From the NCBI RefSeq assembly GCF_016908555.1, contig NZ_JAFBEE010000007.1, positions 1 to 64,000 of the forward strand: a DNA stretch of 64,000 bases, in the 5' to 3' direction. The notes beneath the pieces were generated by a model. The model ran no database searches, was not told the origin of the DNA, and worked only from the letters and a program-made list of their open reading frames with translations. A program made the position numbers and the translations under genes. Source of the stretch: Alkaliphilus hydrothermalis. GTDB taxonomy: Bacteria; Bacillota; Clostridia; Peptostreptococcales; Natronincolaceae. Below, in pieces: positions 53,422 to 61,918 of the stretch (positions are counted from its first letter, which is position 1; each line of letters begins with the position of its first letter).

Positions 53422-54342
53422 GTGAAAAAAATTACCCATTCTGTCCATAAAAATAAAAAAATCCTATCTTTTACATTGATTCCCAGCACAACTAATCAGG
53501 TTGTTCATTTTAGTATTCCTTACTGGATTCCAATTCTTTCACTCTCCATAATACTCTTAACGGGTTTATATGCTGTTGGTGTTTCCAAAGAATATATTAA
53601 ATCTCAAGAAGAACTCAATACAGCACAACTAAGCCTTGTCCAATTAAAAACAGAAAACGCTACCCAAGCGGCGGAAATTAGTTTCTTAAAGAATCGTTCA
53701 GCTGAAATTGAAAATAAACTCTTAGCTTTGAATGAACTACAAAATAAAGTTCTCAATATGGTGGGCTTAGAAGAAGCAGCAGTATCATCAATTACTCCAC
53801 CAACCTTTCTCATTTCTAGGTCCGATGCCCGTAATTCTAACTCAGAAGAGACTTTAGATGAAGACTTGTCAAGCCTAAATAATTTAATAGAACAGCAGAC
53901 AAATAGCATGGAAAAACTCGTAGTAGATGTAGAAAAGCAACTTAAATACATAGACTCACTTCCCAACCTTAGACCAGCGACAGGTAGGTTATCTTCTCCC
54001 TATGGCTATCGTATATCCCCCATCAGCCGTAGAAGAGAATTTCATTCAGGTATAGATATTGCTAATACCACCAATACAGATATTGTTGCTGCTGGTAGTG
54101 GTATAGTTACCTTCTCTGGATACAATGGGGGCTATGGTAAAATCGTTATGATTTCCCACGGTTATGGATATACAACTGTTTATGCCCACAATAACAAAGT
54201 CCTCGTAAAAGTGGGGGATCGGGTTAAAAAAGGGGATTTGATCGCTCAAATGGGAAGCACGGGACGTAGTACTGGACCCCATCTCCATTTTGAAATTAGA
54301 AAAGATGGTAAACACATCAATCCAAAAACTGTTTTAGAATAA
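53422..54342 (+). CDS. Membrane-anchored M23 (LytM) peptidase
   Basis: 306 aa. N-terminal cytoplasmic stretch, one membrane helix (IPILSLSIILLTGLYAVG, about 37-55), a coiled coil (about 60-115), a linker, and a C-terminal M23 zinc endopeptidase domain (about 190-300) with HSGIDIA, YAHNN and GPHLHFE, the metal-binding HxxxD and HxH motifs intact. It should cut peptidoglycan cross-links or peptide stems. The start is GTG 53422 with AAGGAGG upstream. The bactofilin gene follows after 21 nt, a common pairing in which the filament positions the hydrolase. Confidence 0.93.
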   Translation: MKKITHSVHKNKKILSFTLIPSTTNQVVHFSIPYWIPILSLSIILLTGLYAVGVSKEYIKSQEELNTAQLSLVQLKTENATQAAEISFLKNRSAEIENKLLALNELQNKVLNMVGLEEAAVSSITPPTFLISRSDARNSNSEETLDEDLSSLNNLIEQQTNSMEKLVVDVEKQLKYIDSLPNLRPATGRLSSPYGYRISPISRRREFHSGIDIANTTNTDIVAAGSGIVTFSGYNGGYGKIVMISHGYGYTTVYAHNNKVLVKVGDRVKKGDLIAQMGSTGRSTGPHLHFEIRKDGKHINPKTVLE

Positions 54343-54363
54343 TAATTTTAAAGGAGGATTTTC

Positions 54364-54753
54364 ATGTTTAACAAAAAGGAGGATATCCAATATAGTAGGG
54401 CTACAACCATCATTGGGGAAAATTGTAAATTTGAAGGACAACTGCGGGCTACAGGAACAATCAGGATAGATGGTGAGTTTAATGGTGAAATGTTCATAGA
54501 AGGGAATCTCTATATCGGTGAAAAAGGCAACATATCAGGTAATATTAAGACTTCGAACCTATTGGTTTCAGGAAAAATTAAAGGAAATGTAGAGGCAAAA
54601 GAGCAGTTAAGGATCTCCCCTGGGGGAAGTCTCCTAGGAGATGTTCGAGCAAATACCTTTATATTAGATGAAAATGCCTACTTTGAGGGTAATTGTAAAA
54701 TGTCTAAGTCCAACACAATGACTACAGGATCGCAGGAAGAGGCTCTCCAATAA
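54364..54753 (+). CDS. Bactofilin
   Basis: A 129-aa cytoskeletal protein of the bactofilin (DUF583) family. The central right-handed beta-helix shows short repeats (GTIRIDGEFNGEMFIEGNLYIGEKGNISGNIKTSNLLVSGKIKGNVEAKEQLRISPGGSLLGDV), with the typical disordered ends. It polymerises without nucleotide and commonly recruits peptidoglycan enzymes, here most likely the M23 peptidase encoded just upstream. ATG at 54364 with AAGGAGG. Confidence 0.94.
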   Translation: MFNKKEDIQYSRATTIIGENCKFEGQLRATGTIRIDGEFNGEMFIEGNLYIGEKGNISGNIKTSNLLVSGKIKGNVEAKEQLRISPGGSLLGDVRANTFILDENAYFEGNCKMSKSNTMTTGSQEEALQ

Positions 54754-54774
54754 ATTTAATTCACACAAAATGTT

Positions 54775-54810
54775 AACCCCCTACAAGGATTCTCCCAGTA
54801 GGGGGTTCTT
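54775..54810. terminator. Terminator between bactofilin and the lipid kinase gene
   Basis: AACCCCCTAC pairs with GTAGGGGGTT, a 10-bp GC-rich stem between two convergent genes. Confidence 0.8.
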
Positions 54811-54811
54811 A

Positions 54812-55732
54812 CTAACCGTTAATTTTGAAGTACGCTTCAGGTACTATAATTTTGATGGCTTCCTTAATCACCTTAAAATTCATAGGCAATGAAGCTCCCA
54901 ACTCTCCATCGACATCTACCACGATTTCAGACGGCCCTCCAATAGTTAACTCATTTACTTGATAGTATTTAAAATAAGGATGATTTATATGATTACCCTG
55001 TAGCATTAGAAGAAACAAACTAGCTATATCCTTCAAAGGACAACTCTCTATGATTAATAAATCCATTAAACCATCGTTGATTTTGGCCTCGGGTGCTATA
55101 TGCCTAAATCCTCCTACATGGGAGGTATTAGCTAAAATAAAGAAGAAAATCTCCTTTTCCTCTATTTTGGTACCTATCTTTAGCTCCACCTTGATGGGCT
55201 TAAAAATCTGCTTTGGAAACTCTTTAATCCCTTCTAAATAGTAGGCAAATTTCCCCAAAGCTGTTTTTGATTCCGAAGAAACTTTGTAGGCTACGTCTGT
55301 CAAAAGACCTGCTGCCGCTACATTTAGAAAATAAGTTTCTCCTGTAAAGCCTACGTCCATTTTCTGTTGCCGATTCAAGTGAATCATATGGGCAAACTGA
55401 TGAACATTTTTAGATATTTTAAAATGATTTCCTAAATCATTCACTGTCCCTGCTGGATAAATTACGAGAGAAGTGTTTTGGTGGCAGCCACTATGCATCA
55501 TTCCATTTAGGACTTCATTAACAGTTCCATCTCCACCAGCTGCAACAATCATAGTATACCCCTGTTTACAGCTTTCTTGGGCAATTTCTATTGCATGAAG
55601 GGGGCCTTGTGTCCCTTCAATATCTGCTTTTATTCTATAATCCTCCCATAAAATCTCCTTTAGTTCTGGCACGTTTTTTTGTAATATTCGTCTACCAGAG
55701 TCTGGATTATATATGATTTTAACACGATTCAT
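54812..55732 (-). CDS. Diacylglycerol kinase-family lipid kinase (YegS/DgkB/BmrU type)
   Basis: 306 aa. The nucleotide-binding motif is VAAGGDGTVNEVLNGMM (GGDGT), with an N-terminal VKIIYNPDSGRR and a C-terminal beta domain. Such enzymes phosphorylate diacylglycerol or related lipids at the membrane, often as part of lipid recycling or lipoteichoic acid metabolism. The exact substrate is not visible. ATG at 55732 follows AGGGGGA. A single gene. Confidence 0.92.
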   Translation of the reverse strand: MNRVKIIYNPDSGRRILQKNVPELKEILWEDYRIKADIEGTQGPLHAIEIAQESCKQGYTMIVAAGGDGTVNEVLNGMMHSGCHQNTSLVIYPAGTVNDLGNHFKISKNVHQFAHMIHLNRQQKMDVGFTGETYFLNVAAAGLLTDVAYKVSSESKTALGKFAYYLEGIKEFPKQIFKPIKVELKIGTKIEEKEIFFFILANTSHVGGFRHIAPEAKINDGLMDLLIIESCPLKDIASLFLLMLQGNHINHPYFKYYQVNELTIGGPSEIVVDVDGELGASLPMNFKVIKEAIKIIVPEAYFKING

Positions 55733-55888
55733 ATGATTTCCCCCTAATCAATTTTAGTTCCAGTGTATAATCCTTTTACTTATTATAACAAAGTCTTCCT
55801 TCGGAAGATTTGATTGATGACTTATGTTGAAACTCATTTACGAAAAAGCTCTTATTTATACTAAATTAATGTAGAACTTTCCTATTCG

Positions 55889-57373
55889 TTACAAAATAGG
55901 TTTTATAAAACTTCCCCTATTGATTGGCTCTTGATTGTTAATATAACTATCTATATGACGACAAAGAATTTTCATGCCTGTTTCAATCTCGATTAAGTTA
56001 ACAGCTGCAATACTAAGTCTAAAATATTCCCCATGTTGATTGTCAAGGTAAAATAGATTTCCGGGAGCAAAAACAACATTGTCCTTTACCACCTTTTCAT
56101 AGAGTGTTTGGGAAGAATAGTTGTTTGGTAGCTTAAACCAAAAATTAACTCCACCCTTTGGCTTAATCACTTCCACCCCAGTAGGCATATATCTCTGAAT
56201 GCAATCATTCATCTTATCAAAACGCTCTTGATATTTCTTCTCCATATACCGGAGGTGCTCCTGCCAAGTTCCCCTCTTTAAATACAGTTCCAATGCCCTC
56301 TGTAGCAGTCCAGAGGTGGATATATCAGAAGTATGTTTTGCCCTCAGGAGACGACCATGTAGATTACCAGGAATAACCATAAAGCCAAGTCGTAATCCCG
56401 GCATAAATATCTTTGAAAAACTCTTTACGTAAACAACGATTTCTTCATCATCCATTTGTTTTAGATTGCCAATATCTTCACTGTAATAATTTAACTCACT
56501 TAAATAATCATCCTCCATGATGTAAACCCCATATTTGCTACAAAGCTCCAATAATTTCTCTTTTTTTTCTTGAGTATAGGAGATCCCTGTAGGGTTCTGA
56601 AAGTTTGGCATAATGTATAAAAGTTTTGGATTGTAGGCTTGAATCTTTTTTTCCAGTATATCTAAATTTAATCCATCCTCTTGGAGGGGAATATCAATTA
56701 TTTTAGCTCCCCTAGATTGAAAAGCTGCCATCGCTCCGGTATATGAGGGACTTTCTATAATAACATAATCCCCATAGCTTAATAATGCCTTAGATACAAG
56801 GTCAATCCCCTGTTGGGCCCCTGAAATGATTTGTATATTATCAATTTCTGTGTTTATACCATATTGAGCCACATACTCTCCTAAAATTTGTCTTAAAGGA
56901 TAATATCCTTGACCCTCTTGATACCCAAAGGCATAGCCTTTATCCCTGTCTAAAACTTCATTCAATACCTTCTTAAAGTCCTCCACTGGGAATAGCTCTG
57001 CTGATGGAGTCGCACTGGCAAAGTTAATCATATTCTCTTCTATTTTAATTTGCCCCTGCTCCATCAAGGTTATTTTTTTATTTGAATCAACCTCTTCTCC
57101 TAGGTTATCCTTTATTTCCTTCTCTCTATGGGATACATACGTACCACTACCAATTTTTTTGTAGACCAAACCCTCTTGCTCTAAAATTTCGTAGGCTTTC
57201 ACAACAGTAACATTATTTACCTCCATCATTTTAGACATTTTCCTCACAGGAGGTAGGCGATCTCCTTCTTTTAATACGTCCCCCAAGACCATTTCTTTAA
57301 TAGCTTTATATAATTGTATGTATAGATGCTGTCCTTCCCTTTTGTTCAAATGAATATTTTCATAGGATTCCAT
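55889..57373 (-). CDS. MocR-family regulator (GntR HTH fused to aminotransferase)
   Basis: 494 aa. N-terminal GntR winged helix (LYIQLYKAIKEMVLGDVLKEGDRLPPVRKMSKMMEVNNVTVVKAYEILEQEGLVYKKIGSGTYV) and a fold-type I aminotransferase-like domain from about 120, with the PLP lysine in KSFSKIFMPGLRLGF. MocR proteins such as PdxR and GabR sense PLP or amino compounds and activate neighbouring genes. No obvious target lies next to it. The start ATG at 57373 is not preceded by a striking ribosome binding site (TGAGGTGAGCTG). Confidence 0.93.
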   Translation of the reverse strand: MESYENIHLNKREGQHLYIQLYKAIKEMVLGDVLKEGDRLPPVRKMSKMMEVNNVTVVKAYEILEQEGLVYKKIGSGTYVSHREKEIKDNLGEEVDSNKKITLMEQGQIKIEENMINFASATPSAELFPVEDFKKVLNEVLDRDKGYAFGYQEGQGYYPLRQILGEYVAQYGINTEIDNIQIISGAQQGIDLVSKALLSYGDYVIIESPSYTGAMAAFQSRGAKIIDIPLQEDGLNLDILEKKIQAYNPKLLYIMPNFQNPTGISYTQEKKEKLLELCSKYGVYIMEDDYLSELNYYSEDIGNLKQMDDEEIVVYVKSFSKIFMPGLRLGFMVIPGNLHGRLLRAKHTSDISTSGLLQRALELYLKRGTWQEHLRYMEKKYQERFDKMNDCIQRYMPTGVEVIKPKGGVNFWFKLPNNYSSQTLYEKVVKDNVVFAPGNLFYLDNQHGEYFRLSIAAVNLIEIETGMKILCRHIDSYINNQEPINRGSFIKPIL

Positions 57374-57473
57374 CAGCTCACCTCATTCATATTGTTACCA
57401 TACAATTATTATACCAAATTTTACAGTAATAGAAACAAAAATAAAATGTAACTAATAGTTTTTAACACAGAAG

Positions 57474-57515
57474 AAAACCCAGTGGGCATAGGATGAAATA
57501 TTCCTTGCCAACTGG
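57474..57515 (-). terminator. Probable terminator of the 63-aa gene
   Basis: On the minus strand CCAGTTGGCAAGG can pair with CCTATGCCCACTGG (with bulges), followed by GTTTTCTTC. A weaker T-run than the other terminators. Confidence 0.5.
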
Positions 57516-57530
57516 ATCTTCTAAATGGGA

Positions 57531-57722
57531 TTAATCTCTTCTATATTTATCTGCCATTCTTTGTAATTCTTGTGCTTGTGTACCGCTTTCTTCAGCACAA
57601 TTCTTAAATAATTGAGCTAGATCTTTGTCATTAGTATGCTTTGAGAACATTTCGAAATCCCTTACCATTTCTTGTGCATCTAAAAGCTTCTTTGTAATCA
57701 TATCTCTTGGGGTTAAATTCAT
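57531..57722 (-). CDS. Small hypothetical helical protein, 63 aa
   Basis: Starts MNLTPRDMITKKLLDAQEMVRDFEMFSK. It is a likely two-helix protein. The pattern resembles short clostridial ferritin-like or coat-associated proteins (a helix with E and H at ferritin-like spacing), but I cannot assign a family. ATG 57722 follows AAAGGAGGTGGG, a very strong ribosome binding site, so it should be well expressed. Confidence 0.7.
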   Translation of the reverse strand: MNLTPRDMITKKLLDAQEMVRDFEMFSKHTNDKDLAQLFKNCAEESGTQAQELQRMADKYRRD

Positions 57723-57791
57723 AAGTATCCCACCTCCTTTAATTATATTTTTCCTAAAGGAGTTGCAATTATGTATTCCCTTTTTTTCATT

Positions 57792-59546
57792 TTAGCTTGT
57801 ATGGAGGCTTGATTCCTTCAAGTCTTGTATTTTACTAATATATAAGGCTAACAAATCCTTCATTTCATCCATTTGTAGTTTCTTTCCAGATGCTTTTGTA
57901 TCAAAGAATCTTTTTGGAAAATAGCTATCTGCATAGGAATAACCCATTTCCTCTTTTAGTTTTACTTTTTCAATAAATATTTTTTTAGCCAAAGATTTCA
58001 ATTGCTCCTCCGTCACTTCATATCCAATGGCTTTAAGTGCATCTATTACTGTGACTTCATCATACACCTTGCGGGCAAAAAGACATATCACTAAACTATT
58101 CAATAGATTGCGGTCAATTTCCTCTTGGAGTAGCTGATTCACTAATTTCTCCTTATCCAGTTCCTCCATGGATTGGTCAAAGGAGTATCCTCCATTATCT
58201 AAATGGGAATGTCTGGCTCCTACTGTATGTCCTAAAATATTACCGTAACCTGTATGATATCCTGCGATTTCATTTTTTCCTAAGACCATTGCAAAATCCC
58301 GCCCCCCATACTTTTTAGCTAAAGCATCGGTACCCTTTGCGGCTACCCTATAAAAATCATTGGGCTGTTCAACAATGTATTTCATCATCCTACAATAGTC
58401 ATCGACATTGCCAAATTTAGGTCTACATAGGGTTTCCTCTTCTTTAATAATATCTTTATCAAAGGCCTCCGTTACCCATGCCAACAAAACACCCATCGTA
58501 ATGGCATCCACTCCTATTAGCTCCACCATCTCTATTAACTGTAATAATTTTTGAGGATCACCTACCCCCAGCATCGTTCCCAAAGAATAAATTAACTCAT
58601 AATCGTAGGCTAGGGCTGAGGATTCATATTCATGGGATTCGCCAAATTTTTTCCTCAATAGTGCAATATGGATGCATCCAATGGTACAACCGCTACAGGC
58701 TACTTTTTTGATTAAATGCTTTTCAGCAAAGTTTTCACCACTGATTTCATTTGCCAACTCAAAATGATTATCTTGAAAATTTCTGGTTGGTAGGCCCTTC
58801 AAGTCATTGAGGGAGTTAACGTTAATAGAAGTTCCAATACCATGATATTTTTCCATTAAATCCGTGTTATTAACCTTCTCATAAATATCTTTGTAGACCC
58901 TTCTGTACTCCTTTGGGTTTGGAATCGGTTGCGAAGTATCTCCCTCAACAACAATCGCCTTTACCTTCTTACTACCCATTACTGCCCCTAGACCTAAGCG
59001 TCCAAAGTGTCGATAAGTATCCACCGTCACACAGGAGTAGGCAACCTCTTTTTCTCCTGCCTCTCCGATTACTAGAATCGACCTAAGTCCTCTCCTACCA
59101 GTATCATCATGTAATAGTCTTGTTGTCTCATCCGTATCAAGTCCCCATAGGGGATTTGCATTTTTAAACTCCACATGTTCATTATTAATATGAAGTGCAA
59201 CTGGCCCCTTCGCTTTTCCTTTAATGACAATACCGTCAAGCCCTGCCATTCCCATTGCCATTGATAGCCTTGCACCAGCATAGCTTTCCCCAAGTTCACC
59301 CGTCAAAGGAGATTTAAAGAGGCTACAGGTCTTCGTCACCACTGGATAAATGGTATTCATAGGCCCTTTAGAGAAAATCATCGGTTGTTCCTCTGAAAGT
59401 GGTTCTCCTTTAGGATTTCCATACTCCTTTAATAACTGTACACCTATTCCCACACCCCCTATATAAGGCGCTAAATCTTCTCTTTCTATTACTTCTGTCC
59501 TTTTATCAGTTAAGTCCAACACCATGATTTTAGGACTCTTTCCCAT
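57792..59546 (-). CDS. Aldehyde:ferredoxin oxidoreductase (tungsten/molybdenum pterin)
   Basis: 584 aa. An AOR-family enzyme oxidising aldehydes to acids, or the reverse, with ferredoxin as electron partner. The bis-pterin tungsten site is formed by the N-terminal half, and one [4Fe-4S] cluster by Cys284, Cys287, Cys291 (CSGCTIGC) and a fourth Cys488 near the C-terminus (LVICLFARK). Shorter than most archaeal AORs but normal for the bacterial group. ATG 59546 follows GGAGGTG and overlaps the ferredoxin gene by 17 nt, so the two are coupled. The specific aldehyde cannot be read from sequence. Confidence 0.92.
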   Translation of the reverse strand: MGKSPKIMVLDLTDKRTEVIEREDLAPYIGGVGIGVQLLKEYGNPKGEPLSEEQPMIFSKGPMNTIYPVVTKTCSLFKSPLTGELGESYAGARLSMAMGMAGLDGIVIKGKAKGPVALHINNEHVEFKNANPLWGLDTDETTRLLHDDTGRRGLRSILVIGEAGEKEVAYSCVTVDTYRHFGRLGLGAVMGSKKVKAIVVEGDTSQPIPNPKEYRRVYKDIYEKVNNTDLMEKYHGIGTSINVNSLNDLKGLPTRNFQDNHFELANEISGENFAEKHLIKKVACSGCTIGCIHIALLRKKFGESHEYESSALAYDYELIYSLGTMLGVGDPQKLLQLIEMVELIGVDAITMGVLLAWVTEAFDKDIIKEEETLCRPKFGNVDDYCRMMKYIVEQPNDFYRVAAKGTDALAKKYGGRDFAMVLGKNEIAGYHTGYGNILGHTVGARHSHLDNGGYSFDQSMEELDKEKLVNQLLQEEIDRNLLNSLVICLFARKVYDEVTVIDALKAIGYEVTEEQLKSLAKKIFIEKVKLKEEMGYSYADSYFPKRFFDTKASGKKLQMDEMKDLLALYISKIQDLKESSLHTS

Positions 59547-59973
59547 AGGAACTCACCTCCATCTCTAAAACATTGTGGGGACAAACCTTAACGCAGCTTC
59601 CACACTGAATACAGACAATTGGTTTTTTTTCTTCTTTATCAAATTTTATTGCTTTGGCTATACAGGCCATGATACATTTTCCACACCCTGTACATTGTTG
59701 TGGGTGAAACTGTATGCCACCACCAGCCCTAGGAGTCAAGGCCCCAAATCCACACTCCGATACACAGGCAGGCTCTATACAGCCTCGACATATATTAACC
59801 ACCATTCTACCCTGATATCCCCCACTGGTTTTGATGGCTATTGCACTCTTTGTCAAAGAAAAATCCTTATGAACAATAGACCCACAGGCCAACATGCACG
59901 AATAGCACCCAATACACTGTCCTAAATCCCTTACCTTTAGAATAGTTGGCTGCTTTACCTGCTGAGTTTTCAT
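59530..59973 (-). CDS. Four-cluster [4Fe-4S] ferredoxin subunit (HycB type)
   Basis: 147 aa from the chosen start. Four cysteine groups, CIGCYSCMLAC, CRGCIEPACVSEC, CTGCGKCIMAC and CIQCGSCVKVC, predict four [4Fe-4S] clusters as in HycB/NapG-like electron-transfer subunits. It probably passes electrons between the AOR encoded next and an external carrier, as in the AorAB two-subunit enzymes. An upstream ATG at 60000 is in frame, but TCAGGAGG lies 9 nt before the ATG at 59973, which is preferred. Confidence 0.92.
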   Translation of the reverse strand: MKTQQVKQPTILKVRDLGQCIGCYSCMLACGSIVHKDFSLTKSAIAIKTSGGYQGRMVVNICRGCIEPACVSECGFGALTPRAGGGIQFHPQQCTGCGKCIMACIAKAIKFDKEEKKPIVCIQCGSCVKVCPHNVLEMEVSSYGKES

Positions 59974-60153
59974 GAAATTAAACCTCCTGACACGTAACAT
60001 TTTCCCTTAATCCTTTAACATTAGGAATCTGCTGTATTATTTTCCTTATATGGTGATATTATACCTAGGAAGATATTTAATGGATTTTGAAGGAATGTTG
60101 ATTTTAATATAGAATATTTAGGGTAACAAAAGAAAAAAGTTTGGAGGGTTTTT

Positions 60154-61905
60154 ATGGGTCACTTTGCATCATTAAAATATTTTTTTAAGAAAAATAAGTG
60201 GTATTACTTTTGGGGGATTTTTTGGCTTATCCTAGTGGACTTAGCCCAGCTACTAGTACCCGAAGTCCTTAGAAGATTCACAGATCAACTACAAGCCAAA
60301 ACCTTAACCACCAGAGATATTTATCTCTACGGAATCTATATTCTACTAATTGGGTTTGCCATCTTCCTGTTCAGATTTCTTTGGAGGATATTCATTATGG
60401 GAGCCTCTAGAAGACTAGAGTATGAGCTTAGAAATAAGCTATTTTCCCATTTGCTAAAGCTATCGACAAATTATTATACCCACCATAAGACGGGGGATTT
60501 AATGGCCCATGCAACGAATGATATTAATGCAGTTCGGATGGCTTTAGGTATGGGGATCGTTATGTTGACGGATGCCACCTTCATCACTGTAGTGGCTATT
60601 ACTATGATGGCCCGCACCACCGACTATAGACTTACCCTATTGGCATTACTTCCCCTCCCTGTACTAGCATTAGCCATTGGTCGTTTTGGCAAGGTCATTC
60701 ATAAAAGATTTAAAGATGTACAAGAGGCCTTTGCCTCCATGACCGACACAGTTCAAGAAAATTTTTCAGGTATTCGAGTTGTAAAGTCCTTCGTTCAAGA
60801 AGAAGAGGAAATCAGTAAGTTCGATGCTAAGAATGAGAATTTATTTGAAAAAAATATGAAACTAGTTAAGCTCTACGGCCTTTTTCACCCATTTATTCAA
60901 TATGTATCGGCCCTCAGCTTTATTATTGTCATCGGTTACGGGGGAATGTTGGTCATTTATGGAGATATTTCACTGGGGGATTTCATCGCCTTCAACTCCT
61001 ATCTATCACTATTAGTATGGCCAATCATGGCAGTGGGGTGGTTAATTAATGTGATGCAACGGGGAACCGCCTCTATGGCACGTCTTAACAAAATTTTCGA
61101 CGAAGCACCAGAAATTACCGAGGCAGATGCCCCCATAAAATTAGATTATTTCCAAGGAAATATTGAGTTTCAACAAATTTCCTTTAAATACCCCAACAGC
61201 TCCGTCAATGCTTTAGAAGATTTTTCTGTAAAAATTTCAGCAGGAAAAAGTCTTGGAGTAATCGGAAAAACAGGAAGTGGAAAAACCACCATTGCCACCC
61301 TATTGCTCCGTTTATATGATGTAGACACAGGACAAATACTATTGGATGGGAAACCAATTAAGAACTTAGAATTGGAAGACCTTCGGAGAAATATTGGTTA
61401 TGTTGACCAAGATAGTTTCTTATTTTCCACCACCCTTGCCGAAAATATTGCCTTTGGCGTCGACAGCTTCCAACAGTGGGAAGTTGAAAGGGTGGCTAAA
61501 ATGGCAGAGGTTCATGACAATATTATGAGTTTCCCCGAACAATACAAAACCTTTGTGGGGGAACGGGGGGTTACCCTATCTGGGGGACAAAAACAAAGAA
61601 CCTCCATTGCCAGAGCAATAATGAAGAACCCTCAAGTCCTTATATTGGACGATTCCCTATCGGCTGTAGATACTGATACGGAGGAACGAATCCTTAACAA
61701 TCTTAAGACTGAAATGAAGGGTAAAACCAGCATCATCATAGCCCACAGGATTTCCACCATCAAGGAATGTGATGAGATTATTGTATTAGAGAATGGTCAA
61801 ATAATTGAACAGGGTACCCACGATGCCCTACTACAAAATCAAAAGAGCTATTATGAGCTGTATCAAAAACAGCTACTGGAAGATAAAATAGCCAATGAAG
61901 AATAG
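60154..61905 (+). CDS. ABC exporter half-transporter, BmrC/YheI-like (second pair)
   Basis: 583 aa. Six membrane helices (about 15-300), then a nucleotide-binding domain with Walker A GKTGSGKTT, signature LSGGQKQRTSIARA, and Walker B VLILDDSLSAVD, with Asp in place of the catalytic Glu. Length and motif pattern match BmrC (YheI, about 585 aa). The ATG at 60154 follows GGAGGG. Its partner starts 13 nt after its stop. Unlike the 36 kb pair I see no leader ORF or alternative hairpins upstream. Confidence 0.94.
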   Translation: MGHFASLKYFFKKNKWYYFWGIFWLILVDLAQLLVPEVLRRFTDQLQAKTLTTRDIYLYGIYILLIGFAIFLFRFLWRIFIMGASRRLEYELRNKLFSHLLKLSTNYYTHHKTGDLMAHATNDINAVRMALGMGIVMLTDATFITVVAITMMARTTDYRLTLLALLPLPVLALAIGRFGKVIHKRFKDVQEAFASMTDTVQENFSGIRVVKSFVQEEEEISKFDAKNENLFEKNMKLVKLYGLFHPFIQYVSALSFIIVIGYGGMLVIYGDISLGDFIAFNSYLSLLVWPIMAVGWLINVMQRGTASMARLNKIFDEAPEITEADAPIKLDYFQGNIEFQQISFKYPNSSVNALEDFSVKISAGKSLGVIGKTGSGKTTIATLLLRLYDVDTGQILLDGKPIKNLELEDLRRNIGYVDQDSFLFSTTLAENIAFGVDSFQQWEVERVAKMAEVHDNIMSFPEQYKTFVGERGVTLSGGQKQRTSIARAIMKNPQVLILDDSLSAVDTDTEERILNNLKTEMKGKTSIIIAHRISTIKECDEIIVLENGQIIEQGTHDALLQNQKSYYELYQKQLLEDKIANEE

Positions 61906-61918
61906 GGGGAACACATGG

